DNA of 34,568 nt from a virus: IMG/VR virus record IMGVR_UViG_3300025151_000142, positions 1 through 34,568 of that record; one strand, 5' to 3'. Position numbers and translations under genes: made by a program. The notes below the pieces were generated by a model, which made no database searches, was not told the DNA's origin, and worked only from the letters and a program-made list of their open reading frames with translations. This document shows positions 22,969-29,465 of this stretch, piece after piece. How positions within the stretch are numbered: position 1 is the stretch's first letter; each line of letters opens with the position of its first letter.

Positions 22969-23562
22969 TCAGGCGCTTTGTCCTGCTTCGATTTGATAAC
23001 CAACATGCACATCATCAGCGTCAGGAGCGCCTGCATCTTTGTAGTAGCAGACTTCGACGATAACGTAGGCTTGCTCTGAAGTATCAACGATAGACAGAGT
23101 GCCGGAGTACACGGCGGTAATGGTCTTAGCAGACGATTCAACAGAAACGTTACTGCCGTTGTCAGCGTCGGTGTCCAGACCAGTAAAGGACGTAGTAGCA
23201 CCAGCTGTGGGGAACACACCGCTAGATGCAGCCAGAGAGGCTTCAGTACCAGCAGTTGTGGTCAGACCGTCGACACGAACAGTCTCAGTGCCAGCGGCTT
23301 TCAGGTTTACGACTTGAATAGCAGTGCGATAAACAGTAGAGCCAGCAGGGACAATGAAAGACTTGTCGAGACGAGGCTTGTCGTCAGAACGCAGGTCCGG
23401 GGAAGGGATGGACAGAGTTAAAGTTCCACCACCGCTCAGGTTAGAAGTAACCTTAGCGATACCAACGAGCTTATAAAACTCAACACCAGGAAGAGCAACA
23501 ACACCTTGCTCTTTGTATGCATTTAAGTGGCTAACGTAGTTGCCAGGAAAAATCACGGTCAT
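22969..23562 (-). CDS. Capsid decoration-like virion protein (197 aa)
   Basis: A Thr/Val/Ser/Gly-rich, beta-strand protein (GGGTLTLSIPSPDLRSDD, then VRVDGLTTTAG, then YSGTLSIVDTSEQAYVIVEV) directly downstream of the capsid gene with a 16-nt gap. Its ribosome site AGGAGGT is a near-perfect Shine-Dalgarno, and its codons are richer in G/C than the neighbours, both signs of high expression. Together with the terminator right after it, this suggests an abundant head protein such as a decoration or fibre-like capsid subunit. No signature motif proves the exact class. Confidence 0.65.
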   Translation of the reverse strand: MTVIFPGNYVSHLNAYKEQGVVALPGVEFYKLVGIAKVTSNLSGGGTLTLSIPSPDLRSDDKPRLDKSFIVPAGSTVYRTAIQVVNLKAAGTETVRVDGLTTTAGTEASLAASSGVFPTAGATTSFTGLDTDADNGSNVSVESSAKTITAVYSGTLSIVDTSEQAYVIVEVCYYKDAGAPDADDVHVGYQIEAGQSA

Positions 23563-23578
23563 TTTAAGTTACCTCCTA

Positions 23579-24733
23579 TCAATAAACGAAAGAGTAACCA
23601 ACCGTGATGAAGTCCTTGTTCAGGATTTCAAAACCGGCAAACAGCGACCAGATCATGATAATAAAACGCGAGAAGTCGTCGTTGTTATTTAAAAGAATCT
23701 GAGCGTTGTTACCACCAATACCTACACCGACAGCTTGAGGTCCGAAGAAGATCAGCTGGCTTGCGCCGTAATCAGCAGCGGAACTACCTGCAGTCGCGTC
23801 GTTCACAACGAGGTTATAGGTGGTTTCAGGGAGGTTGGTTGACTCGAACCAACGGACGCCTTCAAATAGAAAGCCAGTGGGCATCACGGGCTGACCAGCA
23901 ACGAAACCAGCCTGACCGTATGCAGGACCCATGCCTTGATAGAAGTTGGCGTTAGGTGCCTGATTGGGCTGCATGGGGTTAATCATGCCTGAGCCCGGAT
24001 AGCGTGCGATCTCGCGGAAATCGCTGTCCTGACGCAGATGCATCATCGCGGTCGGATCCACGATGCAGCGGTAGTACCCATCGGCGAAGGTCGGGACATT
24101 GCGCTTACGCATATCCTTAACAACTTCCAGCAGGTCGGTGCTCACATCAAACTTGGCAGATTCGCCAGCTGCATAAGTCACACCCAAAGTGCCACCAGAT
24201 CCACCTTTGGCTTTACTGCCAGGCAGGTAGTAACCACCTTGCTCTGAGTTTGCTTCGCCATTGGCTTCAGCTTTCAGAAGTTCGTTAGCGAACACCCGGT
24301 CGCGCCAGCGGCGGTAGTCGTCCAACAGCGTAAGTGAACCAATGCTTTGATGGAAGACATTGAGGTTGCCGGTGTCCAGAAGCAGGCGCTGCGCGGTGAT
24401 CAGGGTTTCCCGAGCCACTTTGAAGGTGGAAGGCTGGGCCGTATCACGAGTATCAGCAGGTCCCGTATATTCACGAAGCGTTACTAATACCTTGTCTTTT
24501 ACAATGTTGCGGGCGGATGCGGTGCCAAGAGTTTGGTCAGCGGTCCGCTCACGGGACTCCTTAGTGCCAGGCTTGCCCCAGAAGCGGTATCTATCCAGCT
24601 GGACCGTTTGACCGGGCTGTTTGCTGAAATCGTGGACTACCACTGGCTCAACTGCCATCTCAATGATGTAGGCAGGATGAGGACGGTAAAGCTCTGCACC
24701 AAGAAGCTTGGGAAAATCATTATCAATCCACAT
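23579..24733 (-). CDS. Major capsid protein (HK97-fold, N4 gp56/P22-type family)
   Basis: The 384-aa protein has the typical organisation of this capsid family: an N-terminal arm (MWIDNDFPKLLGAELYRPHP), a segment around FSKQPGQTVQLDRYRFW with the conserved framework Gly and hydrophobics, a spine helix region (WRDRVFANELLKAEA), a YYRCIVDPTAMMHL core strand typical of such capsids, and a C-terminal FEGVRWFESTNLPE block. The length suits a shell protein. G/C-rich codons set it apart from surrounding genes, as expected for the most abundant virion protein. CGGAGA lies nine bases upstream of the ATG. The family choice is by pattern; capsid identity is also supported by order (portal, scaffold, then capsid). 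Confidence 0.8.
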   Translation of the reverse strand: MWIDNDFPKLLGAELYRPHPAYIIEMAVEPVVVHDFSKQPGQTVQLDRYRFWGKPGTKESRERTADQTLGTASARNIVKDKVLVTLREYTGPADTRDTAQPSTFKVARETLITAQRLLLDTGNLNVFHQSIGSLTLLDDYRRWRDRVFANELLKAEANGEANSEQGGYYLPGSKAKGGSGGTLGVTYAAGESAKFDVSTDLLEVVKDMRKRNVPTFADGYYRCIVDPTAMMHLRQDSDFREIARYPGSGMINPMQPNQAPNANFYQGMGPAYGQAGFVAGQPVMPTGFLFEGVRWFESTNLPETTYNLVVNDATAGSSAADYGASQLIFFGPQAVGVGIGGNNAQILLNNNDDFSRFIIMIWSLFAGFEILNKDFITVGYSFVY

Positions 24734-24767
24734 GGGATGATATCTCCGTAAGCTAAAAGGTTTATAA

Positions 24768-24786
24768 GTGACTTCGACTTAGTCAC
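24768..24786. promoter_or_regulatory. Palindromic element in the capsid gene leader
   Basis: GTGACT (24768-24773) and AGTCAC (24781-24786) pair around a seven-base loop within the 108-bp gap between the capsid gene and the opposite-strand HNH gene. On the capsid strand TTATAAACC follows. It may be an mRNA leader hairpin that stabilises capsid mRNA or an operator. Confidence 0.4.
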
Positions 24787-24847
24787 ATAATACGATAATA
24801 CTGTTTATTATTGGTATTGTTGATACCTACCCCAAGATATTGTGGTT

Positions 24848-25225
24848 ATGGAATTTATAGATAGTTCTGTGTGGATTCCTGTTCATACATTACCTGGATA
24901 TGAGTGTTGCATTGAATATTACGTTAACGCTGAAGGACAAGTAAAAAGTACTAAAGGACAGATCGAAAGATTGTTGAAACCAAAAATCAAAAAATCGGGA
25001 TACAAAGTGGTAAATTTGACTCAGCGAATTGGCAGAAAGAAAACTATCACTGTCCCTATACATACTTTAGTCGCCTTTGCTTTTCTTGGCAACCCTCCAA
25101 CTCCTTATGGGAGAACTAAAGGTTGCTCAATCGTCAAACATATAAATGGTGATCGTGCGGACTGTCGATCTTGCAATTTAAAATGGATCAAACATTCAGA
25201 ATCAAAAGCCTTAAAATATAGATAA
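24848..25225 (+). CDS. NUMOD4/HNH homing endonuclease
   Basis: The protein begins with the NUMOD4-like WIPVHTLPGYECCIEYYVNA (about residues 9-28 from the ATG), followed by GQVKS, a basic LLKPKIKKSGYKVVNL segment, then IHTLVAFAFLGNPP and an HNH-type end (KHINGDRADCRSCNLKWIKHSE) with the catalytic His and Asn. This order is standard for phage free-standing homing endonucleases. ATG 24848 is preferred; GTG 24842 would add two residues. It points against all neighbouring virion genes, next to the capsid gene, a classic target region for such invaders. Confidence 0.85.
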   Translation: MEFIDSSVWIPVHTLPGYECCIEYYVNAEGQVKSTKGQIERLLKPKIKKSGYKVVNLTQRIGRKKTITVPIHTLVAFAFLGNPPTPYGRTKGCSIVKHINGDRADCRSCNLKWIKHSESKALKYR

Positions 25226-25242
25226 GTATTTAGTCAAATCCT

Positions 25243-25857
25243 ATGGCCGATAGAGTGATTTATAAAGGCGGTAAAACCGTTACCAATGCGGTTGGGAATA
25301 TCAAACTGGTACTACCAACTAATGGAACTATGCATAAATTCCCTCGTTGGTGGAAGAAAAAGCATGGTGCTTACATCGACTGTGCAATCTTTAATGTTAC
25401 TTTAGAGAATGGCGTTGTAGTGCGATTAGTTGTACCCGCTGTTGAACGTATGCATCTCGAAATTAGGCACGACGGTTACGGTAATTTTACGTTCCCTGTC
25501 AGTCGTGTTGATCGTATTGCTGTTGTTGCAATTGACAGCCCAGAACTCTTGGTTGAATATCAATTTTCCAAAATCAGCGGAGGTAAAGTCCTCAAACGAA
25601 TAGTCGCTGGTATTCCCTCTCCAACTGCTCCAGAGCCTCAACCCGCTCCTGAACCAGAACCTATTGTTGAAGTAGAAGCAGAAGAAGCTCCAAAAATTCA
25701 AGTCCAAGTTCATCCGAGTCAACCTAAAGTTGATTTAGATAAAATGACTAAAAAACAACTGCTTGAGTGGAGTTTAGAGCAAGGGCATGATTTAGTAAAT
25801 AACCATTCCAAAGCAGAGTTGCTATCAGAATGCCAAGAAATACTCGATAATCTTTAA
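25243..25857 (+). CDS. Hypothetical protein with Pro-rich linker and SAP-like C terminus
   Basis: Residues 1-125 are beta-rich (VGNIKLVLPTNGTMHKFPRW, then FNVTLENGVVVRLVVPAVER). A Pro/Glu/Ala linker (about 130-165, PEPQPAPEPEPIVEVEAEE) leads to a small helix-turn-helix-like domain KMTKKQLLEWSLEQGHDLVN then SKAELLSECQEIL, which resembles SAP/HeH DNA-binding modules. It follows the HNH gene by 17 nt on the + strand and meets the opposite gene tail to tail (4-nt overlap). It may be cargo of the homing gene or a moron; a nucleoprotein role is inferred only from the C-terminal module. Confidence 0.6.
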   Translation: MADRVIYKGGKTVTNAVGNIKLVLPTNGTMHKFPRWWKKKHGAYIDCAIFNVTLENGVVVRLVVPAVERMHLEIRHDGYGNFTFPVSRVDRIAVVAIDSPELLVEYQFSKISGGKVLKRIVAGIPSPTAPEPQPAPEPEPIVEVEAEEAPKIQVQVHPSQPKVDLDKMTKKQLLEWSLEQGHDLVNNHSKAELLSECQEILDNL

Positions 25858-26534
25858 GCTGGTGTAAGTCGTCTTTGAGTGTCTGTCATGTTGTAGAAAC
25901 TTAAATATTCTCGACCAATATCTACTTCAACATTGTACGGCAGCCTTTTCGTGTTTCTTGCATGGAATCCTACATAAAAATGATCACTAGGTTTAATGTA
26001 AAGAGTTTCTCCATCGAACTCTTCTTTGTTCTTGGTGTATATTCTTACATCGAACCAGTTGTCTAAATACTTGTTTCCTGTTTTTAAATTTCTAAGATCT
26101 ATACGAATATACAAGTTTAAAATATCACTTAAACCATCTTTTGTTCCAGCGGTCACATAATCACCACTGGGATCACTTGTATCTACACTAAAATCTATAT
26201 TTGCAGTTTCGTAATCATTAAGTGTGCCAAATTCTCTTGACACCCAAACAGGAGTAAAATTGTTTACTTGAATATCTAGATTGGAAAATATTGATCCTTC
26301 ACCTTGAATATCAAGTTTTATTTTGACAAATCTGTTCTCTGCCCCAAATAAACCTATTTTGTCTTCGTACTTAAATGTAAAAGGAATTGCAGTAATAACT
26401 TCCTCTGGGGCTGTATTAATGTTGATGCCCTGAGCAAAGTTGAGTGATTTTGTAGCGGAGTAATTATTTACATTGCTGCTACTATAGCCACCCAGCTTTA
26501 GAATTTTATTTTCAATAGCTTGCGTTACGTCCAT
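25854..26534 (-). CDS. Beta-rich structural protein (226 aa)
   Basis: ATG 26534 is preferred; a GTG directly before it (26537) would add one residue. The protein starts helical (MDVTQAIENKILKLGGY) and then is mainly beta-strand with many Asp/Asn and Phe/Tyr (KIGLFGAENRFVKIKLDIQG, then YIRIDLRNLKTG, then HFYVGFHARNTKRLPYNVEV). It looks like a virion protein of head or neck. No family is recognised. It follows the sigma gene by about 30 nt in the same direction. Confidence 0.6.
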   Translation of the reverse strand: MDVTQAIENKILKLGGYSSSNVNNYSATKSLNFAQGININTAPEEVITAIPFTFKYEDKIGLFGAENRFVKIKLDIQGEGSIFSNLDIQVNNFTPVWVSREFGTLNDYETANIDFSVDTSDPSGDYVTAGTKDGLSDILNLYIRIDLRNLKTGNKYLDNWFDVRIYTKNKEEFDGETLYIKPSDHFYVGFHARNTKRLPYNVEVDIGREYLSFYNMTDTQRRLTPA

Positions 26535-26567
26535 CACTTTTAGTTCGAGTCCTATGTTTATTGTAAA

Positions 26568-27509
26568 TTACAACAAACCATTTATCTCCTGACCTAACTC
26601 TCGCAGATTCCTAATTGCTTTTTGCTCTAATGTACGTACACGATCTCTGCTCATATTTAGTATTTGCCCGATTGCTGTCATAGACATAGGTTCAAGCACA
26701 TCTTCACCAATTCCATATCTCATGCTGATTACTGCTGCTTGCATCTCTGGTAAGTCGCCAATCAGCTCCCTCACATCTTCTTTTATACAAGCACGCTCTA
26801 GAAGCATTTCTGGTAATTGAGTTTCGTCTTCAAGTAAATCAATCAATGCTGTATCTCGATTCTCACCAATTTTTATTTCCAATGAAGTTGGTTGCCTAGC
26901 TTTGCACATCAGATCTTTCACAGCATCTGCCGTTAGTTCAAGCTCTTCTGCAAGCTCTGCTACGGTCGGCATGTAACCGTTAATTTGGCTTAATTCACGC
27001 TGAGCTTTCTTAAGGCGGTTGAGGTTTTCTGTAACATGAATCGGTAAGCGTATTGCCCTTGATTTCTCCGCAATGGCCCGCGTGATACCTTGCCGAATCC
27101 ACCAATAAGCATAAGTAGAGAACTTGTAGCCACGACCAGGATCAAACTTCTCCACACCACGAACCAAACCAATGGTGCCCTCCTGGATGATATCCAGTAA
27201 TTCCATGTTCCGTTTAGTGTATTTCTTGGCGACTGAAACAACAAGCCTGAGATTAGCAGTGACCATTTTGTCTTTTGCCTTTGTGCCATCTCGCAGCTCA
27301 CGTCGAAGCTCCTGTTTTGATAGTCCTAGAGAAACGGCCAATTCTTCTGTTGTCGGGTTTCCCAATAACTCTTCGCATGCTTTAATCTCCATTAGTCGTT
27401 GTACTTTTCGACCTAACAAGATTTCCTCATCATGTTCTAGTAACGGGATTCTTCCAATATCACGCAGATATGCACGAACAGAATCACCGGAGATTTTTGG
27501 TTGCGGCAT
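26568..27509 (-). CDS. Cyanobacterial-type RNA polymerase sigma factor
   Basis: The 313-aa protein is a sigma-70 family member of cyanobacterial group-2 type. It has region 1.2 (DSVRAYLRDIGRIPLLEHDE, about 9-28), regions 2.1-2.4 (NLRLVVSVAKKY, LLDIIQEGTIGL, YKFSTYAYWWIRQGITRAI), region 3 (RLPIHVTENLNRLKKAQREL), and regions 4.1-4.2 (VISMRYGIGED, MTAIGQILNMSRDRVRTLEQ). It lacks region 1.1, like group-2 sigmas. The promoter-recognition parts look intact, so it should bind host core polymerase and redirect it. It is embedded in the late operon. A phage-borne host-type sigma differs from the short gp55-like late sigma typical of T4-like cyanophages. Confidence 0.95.
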   Translation of the reverse strand: MPQPKISGDSVRAYLRDIGRIPLLEHDEEILLGRKVQRLMEIKACEELLGNPTTEELAVSLGLSKQELRRELRDGTKAKDKMVTANLRLVVSVAKKYTKRNMELLDIIQEGTIGLVRGVEKFDPGRGYKFSTYAYWWIRQGITRAIAEKSRAIRLPIHVTENLNRLKKAQRELSQINGYMPTVAELAEELELTADAVKDLMCKARQPTSLEIKIGENRDTALIDLLEDETQLPEMLLERACIKEDVRELIGDLPEMQAAVISMRYGIGEDVLEPMSMTAIGQILNMSRDRVRTLEQKAIRNLRELGQEINGLL

Positions 27510-27531
27510 ATGTTATCTTCACTGAAACCTT

Positions 27532-27561
27532 ATCATAGCACCTAGGTTATATTTAAGGCAA
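27532..27561 (-). promoter_or_regulatory. Candidate promoter for the sigma gene
   Basis: On the - strand TTGCCT (27556-27561) and TATGAT (27532-27537) are 18 bases apart, about 20 nt before the sigma ATG. An inverted repeat AAGGCA/TGCCTT (27555-27560, 27571-27576) overlaps the first hexamer and could be an operator. This would allow the sigma factor to be made earlier than the surrounding late genes; the match is modest. Confidence 0.35.
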
Positions 27562-27585
27562 CATAATATCTGCCTTGGTTAACAT

Positions 27586-27876
27586 TTAAGCGCCGTAAAT
27601 GCCAGCAAACCGGATGCTTTCAATTGGGTTTTCTCCACTTTCTAAACTTTCTACTGCCATAGCTTGGGCAGCATGTTCGTTGAATCCTCTCTCTTTGTAA
27701 TTACTAAGGTTACGCTCATATTGCTCAATTGAACTTTCAAAATCTTCACCATGATGCAGCATCTCAGCAGTCATGTGATTTGCTGCTTGATCTTCCATTC
27801 CATCAGTTTTTAGGTGTTTCCAAATAGTTTGGAATACTTCAGGTTCCGTTTGTGAAATGTCAGCAGCTTTACGCAC
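27586..27876 (-). CDS. Hypothetical acidic protein (96 aa)
   Basis: A GTG start gives a helical, acidic, Ala/Glu/His-rich protein (MRKAADISQTEPEVFQTIWK, then LHHGEDFESSIEQYERNLSN). A TAAATAGTA element lies 13 nt upstream (27890-27898). It is located between the scaffold/portal block and the sigma factor. No domain is recognised. Confidence 0.55.
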   Translation of the reverse strand: MRKAADISQTEPEVFQTIWKHLKTDGMEDQAANHMTAEMLHHGEDFESSIEQYERNLSNYKERGFNEHAAQAMAVESLESGENPIESIRFAGIYGA

Positions 27877-27934
27877 GGCACTATTTATTTACTATTTAAA
27901 TTGTAGTAAATTAACCTAAATATTGATTTATTGT

Positions 27935-28387
27935 TTATGCCTTCATTGCCATAGCAATTGCATTGCTTGTTGCCATATTATTATCAAACCCTTCTCTGTC
28001 CGTCATCATTCTTTCATTTAAAGCTGCAATATTCTGTCCACCGCCGCTTGCTTCAATTACCATGGCCATTTTATTGTTTAAGTCTTGTTGAGCACGACTT
28101 GCAGCATCTGATTCTTCTACGATTGCAGTCCGTACTTGCCCCATTGCTCCTGCAGCAGCTTGAGGTCTTGCACTCGACATATTTTGGTCAATATCCTGCA
28201 TTTCATATTGATTTTGACGCTCTGCCTGAGAATTTAAAAAAGGATCAAGACGTCCATCATCCATATTTGTCATGCCAGGATTGGGTGGATTCATGCCTCC
28301 TAATCCACGCTGCAATGAAGCATAAGGGAGTGCTTCTCTTGCGTAAGGCATACTGCCTGCCGGCATATCAGAAATACGTTGAGCCAT
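27935..28387 (-). CDS. Hypothetical helical/disordered protein (150 aa)
   Basis: Pro/Gly/Met-rich N-terminal half and helical C-terminal half (IVEESDAASRAQQDLNNKMA). TATAAATA (28405-28412), identical to the T4 late-promoter core, lies 17 nt upstream of the ATG. It follows the scaffold-like gene. It may be a head assembly protein, by position only. Confidence 0.6.
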   Translation of the reverse strand: MAQRISDMPAGSMPYAREALPYASLQRGLGGMNPPNPGMTNMDDGRLDPFLNSQAERQNQYEMQDIDQNMSSARPQAAAGAMGQVRTAIVEESDAASRAQQDLNNKMAMVIEASGGGQNIAALNERMMTDREGFDNNMATSNAIAMAMKA

Positions 28388-28451
28388 TTCAATACTTCAA
28401 TCAATATTTATATTGTAGGGGATACAGAGTTGCATCCCCTTCTGAACTTAA

Positions 28452-29465
28452 TCAGCTATCTTGAACCAGCACTTTGGTGGTAAATGCCTGAGCAGGTGCA
28501 CTGGCTAAATACTGCCATGCATTCTCAGGATTGTTGTCCATCAGTGCGCTGAAATCACCCCAGAAGCCACGGGCACCTTCACCGGAGCGCTGACCGGGAG
28601 TCGGCATTTCCATTTGAGGCCGTTGGAAGTTCTGAGGAACGCCGCGCTGCTCTTGAGCCTGAATCTCAGCTTCAAATTGAGCTGCAGCTTCTTGCTGTTG
28701 GCGGACCTGGGTTTCGTCAGCGGTTTCTGTCGGATAAGGACCGCTAGGACCAAAGAAATCGTTAACGTAATCAGCCAGGATGTCTGGATTAGTCAGCATC
28801 AGATTCATCGCAGCACGCTCTTCGCCAGCAGCTCCAAGCATCAGGTTCATGTCGTTATTACGACCGACCTGCTCAATTAGAGCATCTTCAACAGCGCAGG
28901 CATACTGATTCAGCAGTGCAGGAGCTTCAGCACCAAAGTGCTCCAGAACCTCAAGGCTGTTGTCAGAAATCTGACTTAAATAACTATCACCCGCTGGGGC
29001 GGCGTTTTGCGCGGTTTGGGCCTGTGCGAGGGCCTGCAGCTGCTCTTGTGAATAAGTTGGGGTTGAAACTTGGGGACTGTAAGTCTGGGCTGCCTGGTAT
29101 TGGGGCTGAGCCTGTGGCATTTGCGGTGCCTGTGAGGCCCAAGTTGCCTGGGTACTGGCCTGTGGGGTCGGTGTCTGATAAGCCGAGTACGACGCCTGGG
29201 CCGGGGACTGCTGCGGCGTATTCAGGCTTGCGCTCAGTGCCTGGAACGCCTGCTGCCATGGATTCCCCTCCGGTGCCGAAGCCTGCGGGGCCGCTGTTGG
29301 TTGGTAGGCCGGAACCTGGGGTTCCGCCACCTGCTGAACCTGAGCCGCCTGGTAAGCGGACGGGTCGCTCATCACGGGTTGGGAGACCGATGTCGGCACG
29401 CTTGCGGTCGGCGTCGGAGAGCTTACTTGCGGCGTCGTCGCCACTGTTTGGTTGATACTTTCCAC
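28452..29465 (-). CDS. Scaffold-like protein beginning inside the portal gene
   Basis: The 337-aa protein starts with GTG at 29465, backed by AAAGGAG about ten bases upstream. Residues 1-160 are extremely Gln/Ala/Pro/Ser/Thr-rich and disordered; residues 160-337 are acidic and helical (LEVLEHFGAEAPALLNQYAC, then EAAAQFEAEIQAQEQRGVPQ), a pattern common to phage scaffolding proteins that guide capsid assembly. Its place between portal and capsid supports that role. The first 479 nt overlap the portal gene in another frame, an exceptional amount. G/C content is high here, partly explained by double coding. Scaffold function is inferred from composition and position. Confidence 0.65.
   Translation of the reverse strand: MESINQTVATTPQVSSPTPTASVPTSVSQPVMSDPSAYQAAQVQQVAEPQVPAYQPTAAPQASAPEGNPWQQAFQALSASLNTPQQSPAQASYSAYQTPTPQASTQATWASQAPQMPQAQPQYQAAQTYSPQVSTPTYSQEQLQALAQAQTAQNAAPAGDSYLSQISDNSLEVLEHFGAEAPALLNQYACAVEDALIEQVGRNNDMNLMLGAAGEERAAMNLMLTNPDILADYVNDFFGPSGPYPTETADETQVRQQQEAAAQFEAEIQAQEQRGVPQNFQRPQMEMPTPGQRSGEGARGFWGDFSALMDNNPENAWQYLASAPAQAFTTKVLVQDS

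Noticed and set aside
28916-29455. 179-aa + strand open frame opposite portal and scaffold genes
   Set aside because: Arg/Pro/Gly-rich translation typical of an antisense shadow in G/C-rich DNA. Two - strand frames with better evidence cover the region.
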